Assembly (NCBI RefSeq): GCF_009727055.1
Contig: NC_052350.1
Span: 39,632,757-39,696,756, forward strand
DNA from: Benincasa hispida
Taxonomy: Eukaryota > Streptophyta > Magnoliopsida > Cucurbitales > Cucurbitaceae
Direction of reading: 5' to 3'
Length of the DNA: 64,000 nt
Position numbers and translations under genes: made by a program. Under the pieces are notes generated by a model. The model was given only the letters and a program-made list of their open reading frames with translations, had not been told where the DNA came from and made no database searches. Shown piece after piece: positions 47,792 to 57,909 of the stretch (position 1 is its first letter; every line of letters begins with the position of its first letter).

Positions 47792-48393
47792 TATATTTGT
47801 TGAAAGAAGCATATCAAAATAATCCAATATGTCCGTGTATTTTTATAAAGAAATCACAGTCAGAATTTGCTATCATAATTGTATATGTTGATGATTTAAA
47901 TATAATTGGAACTCTTGAAGAAGCTTTCAAAGGCAATATAATATCTTAAGAAAGAATTTGAAATGAGAGATCTCCAAAAAACAAAATTTTTCTTTGGCTC
48001 GCAAATTGAGCATTTAACAAATGGGATATTTATTTATCAGTCAATTTCTATAGGAAAAATTTTGAAAAGATTTTATATGGACAAAGTACATCTATTTAAC
48101 ATTCCAATGGAAGTTCGTTCACTAGATGTGAAAAAAAGATATATTTCGACCTCGAGATAATAACAAAGAACTTCTTGGTCCTGAAATACCATATCTTAGA
48201 GCAATTAGTCTTGCTAATAATACAAGACCAGATATTGCATTTTCAGTAAATTTATTAGTAAGATATAGTTATTCTCCAATAAAAAGACATTAGAATGGAA
48301 TTAAGCATATACTCCATTATCTCCAAGGAATGAGTGATATGTGGATTTGCTTTATTCAAATAAATTAAATTTTGATCTAGTTTGTTATGTAGA
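47792..48393 (+). pseudogene. Copia O1 reverse transcriptase C-terminus and RNase H start
   Basis: KEAYQNNPICPCIFIKKSQ resumes after C1, followed by IIIVYVDDLNIIGT (about 47,875-47,915) with the catalytic Tyr-Val-Asp-Asp intact, then a frameshift and EMRDLQKTKFFFGSQIEHL, GKILKRFYMDKVH and the ARPDIAF-like NTRPDIAFSVNLL (about 48,220). Similarity ends near 48,393, inside RNase H. From there the DNA is the inverted O2 copy. Confidence 0.88.
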
Positions 48394-48960
48394 TTTTGAA
48401 TAAAACAAACTCATATCGATTGTTCCTTGGAGATAACTGAGTATATGCTTAACTTCGTTCCAATGTCTTTTTGTTGGAGAAAAACTATATCTAGCTAATA
48501 AATTTACTGAAAATGCAATACCCGATTTTGTATTATTAGCAAGATACATAAGTGCACAAATTGCACTAAGATATGGTACTTCAGGACCAAGAAGTTCTTC
48601 ATCATCTTCTCGAGGTTAAAATATATCTTTCTTTATATCCAATGAACGGACTTCCATTGGAATATTTAATGGATGTGCTTTGTTCATATAAAATCTTTTC
48701 AAAATTTTTCCTATATAAATTGACTGATGAATAAATATTCCATCTGCTAAATGCTCAATTTTCAAAACAAGGAAAACTTTTGTTTTTCCAAGATCTTTCA
48801 TCTCAAATTCTTTCTTAACATATTATATTGCCTTTGAAAGCTCTTCAGGAGTTCCAATTATATTCGAGTCATCAACATATACAATTATAATAGAAAATCC
48901 TGATTGTGATTTTTTTTTATAAAAATACACTGACATATTGGATTATTTTTATATCCTTCT
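47800..48960. repeat. Large inverted repeat at the O1/O2 junction
   Basis: Left arm about 47,800-48,360, right arm 48,394-48,960, spacer about 33 bp. The inner edges are TTTATTCAAA and TTTGAATAAA. The arms are the reverse transcriptase/RNase H part of the two copia copies and pair at roughly 85-90% by eye. Confidence 0.85.
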
Positions 48961-49260
48961 TTTAATAAATATCCACTCAGCCGATCATACCACATCCGTC
49001 CTAATTGTTTCAATCCATATAGTGATCTCCGTAACTTTATTGAATACCATTCTCGAGAATTTGATATATATGTTTCAGGTACCTTAAATTCTTCTGGGAT
49101 TCTCATATAAATATCATTTTCAAGAGATCCATATAAACATATTGTTACTACATCCATAAGATGCATATTTAGACTTTAATGCACAATCAAGTCAATTAAA
49201 TATCTTAATGTAATTGCATCCACCACCGAAGAATACGTCTCTTAAAAATCAATACCAGGT
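48394..49260 (-). pseudogene. Copia O2 reverse transcriptase and RNase H start
   Basis: Minus strand: after a private stop in PGIDF-stop-ETYSS come VDAITLRYLIDL, HLMDVVTICLYGSLENDIYM and RRSLYGLKQLGRMWYDRLSG. A one-base indel in a homopolymer (about 48,909-48,917) shifts the frame, then IIIVYVDDSNIIGT (about 48,855-48,895) carries the intact catalytic Tyr-Val-Asp-Asp. MKDLGKTKVFLVLKIEHLAD and GKILKRFYMNKAHPLNIPME follow (48,616-48,801). It stops in the RNase H region near 48,394. Confidence 0.9.
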
Positions 49261-50378
49261 CTTTGTGAAAAACCTTGTACAACTAGTCTTGCTTTATATC
49301 TTGTGACCTCATTATTTTTATTTCTTTTCGTCACAAATACCCATTTGTATCCCACAGGTTTAACACATTCTGGTGTTCGAACTACTGGTCCAAAAACCTG
49401 ACATTTTGAAAATGAGTTTAATTCTACCTCGATTACTTCTTTCCACCGAAGCCAATCTTTTCTATGTCGACATTCTTCAACAGATTTTTGTTCAGAATCC
49501 TCATTTTCAGATATAATATCAAGAGCAACATTATATGCAAAAATGTTGTCAATAATTACATTAATTCGATTCCATCTTTTTCCTATCATGACATAATTTA
49601 TTGAAATTTCATTATTATCTTTAGGTATTTCACCTTTCTCACAGGTCATGTCGAGGATTTCTTTATGGGTATTTACATCCTCAACCAAGTCTTTTTCACT
49701 ATTAATTATTTTTCGTTTTTGAGGATTTTTATCTTTGGAACCCATTAGTCTACCACGCTTCTACCATGTTCTAGACTCATTAGTGACAACATATTGTCTT
49801 AGAATATCAATTTTTTATGGAACATTTGCAGCTAGTATATATGATTTAATTACTTTCTTTGCATCTATAAATACATCTGGTAATTGATTTGCTATATTTT
49901 GAAAATGAATTATTTTCTAAACTTCAAGTTCACATTGATCTGTACGGGGATCTAAATGAGACAATAACGATGTATTCCATGTAATTTCTTTTTCGAACTT
50001 CTTAATTCTTCCCTCTAATGTTGGAAACTTTGTCTCATTAAAATGATAATCAACAAATCGTGCAGTAAATACATCACCCGTCAGGGGCTCAAGATATTTA
50101 ATAATTGATGGGGAATCATATCCAACATATATTCCTAAGCTCCTTTGAGGACTCATCTTAGTGCATTGTGATGGAGCAATTGGAACATATACTGAACTTC
50201 CAAAAATTCTCAGATGGAAAATATTTGGATCATGACCATAAGCTAATTGTAATGGCGAGTACTTATGATAAGCTACTGGCCTAATGCGTACAAGTGACGC
50301 TGCATGCAAAATAGCATGTCCCCATATAGATGAAGAAAGCTTAGCTCTCATAAGTAATGGTCTTGCAATTAATTGCAA
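49242..50378 (-). pseudogene. Copia O2 integrase C-terminus, linker and reverse transcriptase N-terminus
   Basis: From 50,378: MQLIARPLLMRAKLSSSIWG, HAILHAASLVRIRPVAYHKY, LRIFGSSVYVPIAPSQ, RSLGIYVGYDSPSIIKYLEP, all typical of copia integrase C-termini and the region beyond. The hydrophilic linker holds stops at about 49,918, 49,815-49,817 and 49,761-49,763. Then [11 protein letters not shown] and the reverse transcriptase start [31 protein letters not shown] and [16 protein letters not shown], ending at TAA (49,242). Confidence 0.9.
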
Positions 50379-50393
50379 ACGTTTTATAAATGA

Positions 50394-51329
50394 TTATGCT
50401 AAACCATTTTGTGTATGAACATGAGCTACAAGATATTCAACACTTATCCCAATTGACATACAAGAATTATCAAAAGCTTGGGATATAAATTCACCACCAT
50501 TATCAAGATGAATAGTCTTAATTCTATAATCAGGAAATTGTGCTCTTAACTTAATTATTTGAGCAAGTAGTCTTGCAAATGTAAGATTTTGACTTGATAA
50601 TAAGCACACGTGTGACCATTTGCTGGATGCATCTATTAATACCATAAAATATCTAAATGGTCTAGTTGGTGGGTTAATGAGTCCACATATATCACCATGA
50701 ATTCGTTCTAAAAATGCAGGTGATTCAGTCACCACTTTAGCTGGTGACGGTCTAATCATCAATTTTCCTTGAGAGTAAGCATCACACGATAATTCATTAG
50801 ATTGAAGAACATTTTGGTTCTTCAATGGGTGTCCATTTGAATTCTCAATAATTCTCCTCATCATTATAGATCTTGGATGACCCAATCGGTCATGCCAAAT
50901 TATAAATATGTCTGGATTGATGAACTTTAGGATCATTGTTGCATATGTTTCAATCACATAATACAATCCAAAAGATAAAGCATGCAACTCTTCCAATATA
51001 CGTTTTTCATTTGAGACAGTGGATATGATATATAGATATTCCACATTATTCTTACTATCCGTCTCAATATGATAACCATTGCAACGAATATCTTTAAAAC
51101 TTATAAGATTTCTCGTTGATTGACTAGAGAACAATGCATTGTCAATTGTAAATTTTGTTCCTCTAGGTAAAATAATATTTGTTTTTCCAAAACCTTCAAT
51201 CAAGTTTGCAGAACCTGATATTGTATTTACTTTTGTTTTCAGCATTGTCAATTTGGAAAAGTATTTTTTATTTGTAGGTACTATGTGTGTAGTCGAACTA
51301 TCTGCCAGACATAGATCTTCTTTGCTCAT
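50394..51329 (-). pseudogene. Copia O2 protease, pre-integrase and integrase core
   Basis: A 311-codon open stretch. Protease motif LADSSTTHIV at residues 7-16 with the catalytic Asp kept. GAG-pre-integrase motif with WHDRLGHPRSIMMRRII near residue 143 and the paired Cys position partly lost (CDAYSQGK). Integrase core: FRYFMVLIDASSKWSH (first Asp), KTIHLDNGGEF (second Asp), then VHTQNGLA, after which TAA (50,394-50,396) replaces the catalytic Glu. The stretch is otherwise well preserved; without the stop it would read straight into 50,378. Confidence 0.92.
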
Positions 51330-51479
51330 TTTTTAAAGACCCAACATATGAAAATGATCCATATTTCTTCAATAAAAAAAAATAATTACAATAAGAAAAG
51401 CAAAACTTAAAATATACAAAAGTTGCTAAAAAAAAACTTGAAGATAGATAAAATAAAATAACAACATTACGTCTAGATA

Positions 51480-52572
51480 TTCTGAAAGTCAAAAGAAACA
51501 ATTGATGTGCCACCAACTATGTCAATCTTCTCTTCAGGAGATTCAAACAAGTCCGCCACATACAAATTTGCCATGTGGGATGGGTCAAATATGTAATTAT
51601 CTTGTTATGCAAAATTTGCTTCCACATTTTTCTCTTTTGCCTTCAGGGCGGCTTGATAGAGGTCAACTAAGTGTTTTGACGTACGACAAGTATGTGACCA
51701 ATGCCCAGTTATTCCGCATTGGAAGCATTTATTTTCAACGCTCTTTCTTTTATCTTGTTGAGCTTTTCCTTTGTGATCATCTTTTTTGTGGTTCTTTTGA
51801 AATTTAAATGACTAGAACGACCACTACGAAAATAATAATTATTTCTTCCTCTACCACGGTCACAACCTCGATCGTGACCACGACCTTGACCACGATTATT
51901 ATTGAAATTCACAGCATTCACTTCAGAAAATGGTATTGTTCCGGTTGGTCAAGATTCATGATTTTCCATTAGTGACTCGTTATTTTGTTCGGTCATGAGA
52001 AGACATGAAATTAATTCAAAATACTTTTTAAAACCTTTCTCTCGATATTGCTACTGCAGGAGCATATTTGAGACATGAAATGTAGAAAATGTCTTCTTTA
52101 ACATATCAGCATCAGTAATTTTCTCTCCACATAACAACAATTTTGAACTGAATTTAAATAATGTGGAGTTGTAATCACTTACTGATTTGAAATCTTGTAA
52201 CCTCAAGTGCATCCACACATAACGAGCTTTAGGAAGAATAACTATTTTTTGATGATCATACCTTTCTTTCAAATTTTTCCACAAGATACGGGGATCTTTT
52301 ATTGTAAGATACTCAATTTTTAATCCCTCGTGGAGATGATGACGAAGGAAAATCATAACCTTTACTTTGTCTTGACTGGATATCATATTTCCTTCTTTAA
52401 TTGTTTCTCCCAAGTTCATAGTATTCAGGTGAATTTCGGCATCGAGCATCCATGACAAATAATTATTGACATTAATATCAAGGGCTGCGAATTCTAATTT
52501 TGTAAGGTTTGTTATGGCAGCACTATCACAAATATTATATTTATAATATGTACTAAATATGCAAAATAACAT
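51480..52572 (-). pseudogene. Copia O2 gag
   Basis: The first part (52,051-52,572) is open: AAITNLTKLEFAALDINVNN, WMLDAEIHLNTMNLGETIKE, ILWKNLKERYDHQKIV, WMHLRLQDFKSVSDYNSTLF, ending at a stop after VSNMLLQ. Then a TGA at 51,949-51,951, an Arg/Gly-rich stretch (NNRGQGRGHDRGCDRGRGRN), and an intact zinc knuckle CFQCGITGHWSHTC (about 51,690-51,731) in a shifted frame. It ends with DLFESPEEKIDIVGGTS near 51,510. Gag would form the capsid and bind RNA. Confidence 0.88.
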
Positions 52573-52650
52573 TTAATTTATTAATTATAACGAAGGGGGA
52601 AAAATCGACATATCTTTAGGACCTACTTTTAGTGGAGAAAACGATAGGAG

Positions 52651-52665
52651 CTCATGTTGATAACG
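52651..52665 (-). other. Primer-site region of O2
   Basis: Minus strand CGTTATCAACATGAG next to the LTR end CATAACA. It corresponds to GGTTATCAGCACGAA of O1. Confidence 0.6.
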
Positions 52666-52985
52666 TGTTATGAAATTGAGGAGCACAATGGGACTACGGA
52701 TATGGAAAAATATAATATAATAATAAATAAATAAATAAAAACTAAAATTATAAAATTGGACAATGGAAAATTTTAGTGGAATTTGGTGTGGATTTCTCAC
52801 CAATGGGTATATAATTTTAAGATCCACCGAAGGCCACTATTTATAGGTAAAGTGGCAAGTAGAATGTGAACTTACATGAACACCAAGCCATGAACTACTA
52901 TAAGACATATGGATAACATGAATGGTGATACATGATCTTTGGGATACTACATGGCCATTGAAACAGTAACCAATAGGCATCTATT
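52666..52985 (-). repeat. 5' LTR of copia O2
   Basis: About 320 bp. TATA box ACCTATAAATAGT on the minus strand (52,836-52,848), as in O1. The outer edge is approximate, near an ATT/AAT-rich run at about 52,986-53,010. Confidence 0.65.
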
Positions 52986-54030
52986 TTTTATTATTATAAT
53001 AATAATAATATTGTTAATATATCTTTAATTTCTATCATTTATTAATACGATATATCAACGGCAGACCTAATAACTAATGAGTATGCAAACATTTACTAAT
53101 AGAAAACAAAAGTTCAATAACACAATTTTATCTTTTCTAATTTATTAATATGCTAAATCAATAATAGCCTCTTCAATAAATTAGCAACAAACAATTATGG
53201 ATAGAAAATAATTTCTAATATCACTAGTATACCATTTTCAATGTTATTGATATGGTATATCAGTGATAGACTTAATAACTGATGAATATGCAAGTAATTA
53301 AAGATAGAAAAAAAAAAAGTTAAATATGATTGAAATAGTATTTCTATTTTTATTGATAATATATATCCCTAATAAACGTTAAAAAGAATGAACATATAAG
53401 AAAATCACCTAATAATAAGTGAAGTAAAATAATATGACTCTTCATGTATCATGTTTATATATTCCATTAATATTGATCAATAATAGACGTACATAATAGT
53501 AATAGTAAACAAGCATGGCCTATCATTGATTGACTATCTGTAATAAATTGATAGGGTAACTCAATGAGTGATATGGACTGATTTTAAAGGAACATGCAAT
53601 CAATGAATGATAGGTACCTTAATTAGGGATATGTACTAATGAAGTTAGAATTATGTTATATATGCAAATAGTCTTACAGTGTCCTAGATCTGTTACTATT
53701 TTGTTTTAAAAATTCTATACATGCAATTGTCCAAAATTTAATCATAATCGAGTATGGACTCATTTTGAAATTGATTGAAAGTATGATGACTAATTTTCGA
53801 CATATAACAAGTTTCTAAATATAGAGACTAAGATGATCATTTAACCTAAAACTTATTTTCAAATTAACAACAAAGATTAATTAATTTTAAGATTTGTTGA
53901 GTCTATAAAAACTAAATCTCAACATTCGATAGCGTTGAAACTAAAATAGAATAGACCTAAAATATGGAGACTAAATTACATTTTACTATTGTTGATACTC
54001 TTTTATAATAGTATAGTCTGTTATTGTTAT
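52986..54030. other. AT-rich DNA with repeated TATCA/TGATAG words
   Basis: No gene. A ~60-bp module with GACCTAATAACTAATGAGTATGCAA (split by short differences) occurs near 53,066 and 53,265, and again left of O1 near 26,458. Other words are ATATATCAACGGCAG, ATATCAGTGATAGAC and TATCATTGATTGAC. They resemble the palindromic repeats in the small foldback elements further right. Confidence 0.6.
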
Positions 54031-54266
54031 GGGGATTTTTAAAAATAAAATAACAAGAAAAATTATTTACACAAAATAGCAAAATTTAATATTTTTTTAT
54101 AGAGGCAGATAGAAGTCTATCAGTGTCTATCAGTTATAGAAACTGATAGAAGTCTATCAGTGATACTATGTGATAGACGTTGATATAAGTCTATCAGTAT
54201 CTATCAAATTCTTTTTTGTTATTTCTGTAAATAGTTTGACATTTTTTCTATCTCTAAAAATTTTCC
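54031..54266. mobile_element. Foldback MITE N1 with TATCAGTGATAG core
   Basis: Outer ends GGGGATTTTTAAAAATA and (reverse complement of the right end) GGAAAATTTTTAGAGATAG are related inverted repeats. The core (54,100-54,215) is a series of near-palindromes built from GAAGTCTATCAGTG and TGATAGACG. Flanks TTATTGTTA and TTATTATTA may be a 9-bp target duplication, but both are simple sequence. Similar to N2 and N3. Likely Mutator-like, by structure only. Confidence 0.6.
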
Positions 54267-54439
54267 TTATTATTATTATTATTTATTGCAAATGCTTTCG
54301 TTATATTGTATACTTTTTGTTTTTGTTTTTCTAGTTCGTAACATATTGTGTATAGTTTAAAAATCAAAAGATTTTTATTATTAAAATAATTGCAATTGGT
54401 AATATTTTTAGTTAATAATTATGTATATATCATCATTTT

Positions 54440-54612
54440 AAAGAATTATAAATATTGTAAAATTTATCAATAATAGAATTTATCGCTCATAGATTTCTAT
54501 TAGTGATAGATTTCATCGTTGATATATTCTTATTAGCAATATAGTTTTATCACTGATAAAATTCTAAAAACTAAATATAAAATTTGCTATATCTCCAAAT
54601 TTTTTTGAATTG
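54440..54612. mobile_element. Foldback MITE relic N3
   Basis: Carries ATAGATTTCTATTAGTGATAG, TAGTTTTATCACTGATAAAA and the shoulder AAATTTGCTATATCTCCAAA seen in related repeats. Ends are unclear. Confidence 0.4.
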
Positions 54613-55160
54613 TATTATGTCAATACTTCAAATATGATTATTATATTTACAACTGCCCATTTGATTATGTTTTAATATTACTTATGATGATATGCAACAC
54701 ACTTTAAATATAATTTTGATATTTTTATTAATTTGGTATGGTAAAAGTATACTTTTTCATTTCTTTTAATATTTAGAAGCTAAAGCACAAAAATGTAAGG
54801 GTTTTTTTTCTCTCAGCTATTTATTTTTCCTTTTTTCCTTTTTTTGGTCTCTCCCTTCTCTTTCTCAAGGTATTAACACACGTTATCGATAATTATTTTT
54901 ACAAATTATATACATCATATTCATATTCATAGTTCTTGTTCTATATGTTAGTGAAAATCATATCTTTTTAGTACAAAAATTATGGGATGGAAGACCGAAT
55001 CTTCTTCTTCTATCTCTAGAGAGGAAGACTAAGTCAATTATCAATGAACGAAACTCATTTTGAAGACGTAAAGACTATGCCAACTATCGATGAATGAAGC
55101 TTACTTTGACTAACCATTTGTATTATATAATAAAAATCATTTACATTATACAAAGAAAGT

Positions 55161-55209
<49 letters not shown>

Positions 55210-55605
55210 TTTGATAAATAGGGAAATCAACATTAGTCTATTAATATTGATCATGTTAAAAATAATCCATAATCGTCATATTAATATATGCCAACATTTT
55301 TAATTTATATTAATGTTGATTTTTGTTTAAAAAAAATGTACACACAATCCTCATATTAATATATGAGTTCAGTAGTGGTTAAAATGGCTACAAGGTGTTA
55401 AGATTCTTTTTTCTTTTAGGTGTTAAAAATTTCCTTAAAAAATTCAAAACCTATACATTTGAATTACATAATGATGGATCAATCAATAAAATATAAATGA
55501 AAGATAATGGTCTATACTAAAGACCACGTTCAAGGACAAAAAGGAAAAGAAGAAAGAAGAAAGAAGAAAAATGATAGTGAAGTCACAAGGAAAATATTTA
55601 TCAAG
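54613..55605. other. AT-rich DNA, no gene seen
   Basis: T-rich then purine-rich stretches, including a GAAGAAAGAAGAAA run at about 55,550-55,570 and the TA microsatellite below. The 55,094-55,303 open frame is created by that microsatellite. Confidence 0.6.
55163..55202. repeat. (TA)n microsatellite, about 20 units
   Basis: An uninterrupted run of about 20 TA dinucleotides. Confidence 0.95.
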
Positions 55606-56536
55606 TTAAAATATCATTTTGGTGATGTATTTTGAAGTTTGATCAATTTTAATCTTTACACCTTTAAATATCTAACTTTTAATTCATGTACTTTAAATAA
55701 ATATTAACTTTAGTTCTTCAAATTTGATTTTTATCAAAGTTTATTAAATAATAATAATAATTCTCATGCAGTAAAATATAAAATGTGAATATCTTTCAAA
55801 TTTTAAAGTGAAAATGATAATAAATAATAGGGAATAATATCTTTTTGGTCTCTAGGTTTCGGTTCTAATTTCTTTTTGGTTCCTAGATTTTAGAATGTTA
55901 CACATTTAGTTTTTAAGTTTTGAGTTATGTTTCAATTCAATCCCTAAATTTCAAAATGCTACAATTTTATCTTTGAGATTTGAATTATGTTTCAATTTTA
56001 TCAATGGATTTCAAGATTTTACATTTTTAGTATCAATTTTTCATTAAATAGTTATTTTCAATAATTGACATCAATTTCTATTAATTAGAAGTGAAAATTT
56101 AAATTTAATTTTAAAAGTGATAAAAAGAGTGAAACTTAATTAATTATAATTATTTTAACGATTTTTAATTTATTAACATAAATCAATTCTAAAGGTGGAA
56201 AGTGAATAGTTAGTGAAAATTTGTGATTAAAAGTGTAAACCTCGAGACATAGAAACCAAATTGAAGTAAAATTCAAATGTCAAGGATAAAATTGTAGTAT
56301 TTTGAAACCTAAAGATTAAATTAAAACCTAACTAAATGTATAATATTTTGATACCTGTAAACTAAACCCAAAACCTAGAGACCAAAAAGGTATTTTTCCT
56401 AAATAATAATTTCTTTTTTAACAAATTAACCATAAACAAGGAACTAAGTCTAAAATTTTTTGCATAAAAACTAAAATTAGACATTAAAACTAATGGAAAA
56501 AACTTCCAACCAGAGAAATCAAAAAGATATTTTAAC
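55606..56536. mobile_element. Outer foldback element containing the 570-bp element
   Basis: TTAAAATATCATTTTGGTGA at the left (55,607) pairs with the reverse complement of ATCAAAAAGATATTTTAA at the right (ends 56,534). The inner arms also correspond, e.g. AACTTTAGTTCTTCAAATTT on the left and CAAGGAACTAAGTCTAAAAT on the right. This suggests an older foldback element split by the younger one. No target duplication was identified. Confidence 0.45.
55830..56399. mobile_element. Mutator-like foldback MITE, 570 bp
   Basis: Perfect 9-bp direct repeat TAAATAATA on both sides (55,821-55,829; 56,400-56,408), the target length of Mutator-like elements. Left end GGGAATAATATCTTTTTGGT and right end, reverse-complemented, GGAAAAATACCTTTTTGGTC then TCTAGGTTT. 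The inverted similarity runs inward well over 150 bp on each arm (TTCTAAT/ATTAGG..., CAATTTTATC...), so the whole element can fold on itself. No transposase; non-autonomous. Confidence 0.85.
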
Positions 56537-57723
56537 CTAACTTACTAGGATGTTTGGTATGGTCACAAACTTCAATGCAAGAACACACTTGAAGAAGAAG
56601 CAAGCTCCAAGTTTGTTCTTATTCTCTCAAAATATTTTTTTTTTAAAAAAAAACAAAAGAAAAAGAAAAAAGAGCATAGGTTGTCTTTTTATTGCATGAA
56701 ATTTTGCATAGATAGCTCTAGGTTTATGGGTTGAAAGTGACCCTTTTTTTTAATTTTTTTAACAATCTCTCTATGTGTTTGGAGTTTGGTTTTTCTCTGT
56801 ATTTTGTTATACAACTTGTGATTGTGACATTACAACTTTTTTTTTGGTCAAAAGGAAGAGTAAGATACAAGCACCCTCAATATTTATTGGTCATTTTGTC
56901 GGCAATATTTTGACGAAATTTGAAGCTATTTCAAATTTTAAAGAAAAAAAAATTAAAAAAACGAGTTTAGTTTCGTCGTAATTAATTTGCACTACTCTCT
57001 TTAATGACAAAAATTCGATCTCACATCTTCATAATTATTGTACTGAATAAAAAAAAGAAATTTAACAAATTAATTATTTTGACTAACTTATTTATTTAGC
57101 TTATATTTAATCTTTGAAGTTTTAAAAGAGAAATTTTCTCCGATTTGAAAAATAGTTAAACATAGTCTATGGGTTATATTTGACCATTAGAATATGAGGT
57201 GATAATTTTTATAACGAAATAACAAAATAGTCTATGATATTTTCTTTTATTATTATTATTAATAATTATTTTTGACATGCGTCTTTTAAAAAGAGACAAA
57301 TGACAGATTTCATTTCTTAATTTTATTTAATTTTTATATTTTTTGTTCCTGTAACTCTTTAATTTTTTTTTAGTTTTTTTATATTTAAAAACTCTCTGAT
57401 TTTGTTCTCTTGTTTTTTTTTTTTTTCAATTTTGTTGTAATTTTTATTTAAGATTGTAGATACTATTTTAAGATTTAAATGGAAAAGAAAAAGTAAAATA
57501 ATGAATTCATTCTTTCATCTCATTAGAACAAAATTAACTAATACTTTTAATCCTTAATTGAGAAAATTAAAACAAATTAATTTTTTATTTATAAAATTTC
57601 AAATTTTAAAAATTCTATGAGTTTGGAATCTTTAGGTAATCAAATATAAACATGAAAGAGTAAGAGTTCCTATAAATTTTAAGAATACAAAATCATACAT
57701 TAGATAATGCCAATAAGATTTTT
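56537..57723. other. AT-rich DNA, no gene seen
   Basis: Homopolymer runs of A and T (about 56,632-56,650; 57,414-57,426). Short open frames (56,731-56,913; 56,775-56,981) are hydrophobic by composition only. Confidence 0.55.
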
Positions 57724-57909
57724 GGGAGATTTTAAAAAATAGAAAAATAAGGAAACGATTTACCTAAAATAACAAAATTTTAATCTTCTTTGATGAGATT
57801 CATAGAAATCGATAGAAAGTGATAAATATGGGTAGAAGTCTATCGGTATCTATTAATATTTTTTTTATTTCTGTAAATAATTTAATTTTTTTTATCTGGG
57901 AAAATTTCC
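57724..57909. mobile_element. Foldback MITE N2, related to N1
   Basis: Ends GGGAGATTTTAAAAAATAG and, reverse-complemented, GGAAATTTTCCCAGATAAA. The core contains GATAGAAAGTGATAAATATGG and GAAGTCTATCGGTATCTATT. Same plan as N1, with a shoulder TTATTTCTGTAAATAATTTA matching TTATTTCTGTAAATAGTTTG of N1. Confidence 0.6.

Larger units (their letters stand above)
26580..48393 (+). mobile_element. Copia element O1, plus strand, heavily interrupted
   Basis: A Ty1/copia element in order 5' LTR, primer site, gag, protease remnant, integrase, reverse transcriptase, start of RNase H. Its own DNA is 26,580-28,794, 30,632-30,717, 42,212-43,803 and 47,792-48,393; three solo LTRs (B, A, C1) fill the gaps. 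It ends within RNase H, and no 3' LTR is present. It has many stops and frameshifts, four of the stops shared with copy O2. The two copies differ by roughly 14% in gag by eye. The intact Tyr-Val-Asp-Asp motif of reverse transcriptase survives at about 47,884-47,895. Confidence 0.88.
48394..52985 (-). mobile_element. Copia element O2, minus strand
   Basis: A compact 4.6-kb copy of the same family as O1 in reverse: 5' LTR (52,666-~52,985), primer site, gag, protease, integrase, reverse transcriptase, first part of RNase H. The 3' end is missing, cut at almost the same place as in O1. Four premature stops are shared with O1 and others are private. No insertion interrupts it, though it lies next to a copy that took up three. 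Confidence 0.9.

Noticed and set aside
48394..48960. Possible antisense regulatory gene opposite the copia reverse transcriptase
   Set aside because: It is simply the inverted O2 copy, with reverse transcriptase motifs in the expected minus-strand order.
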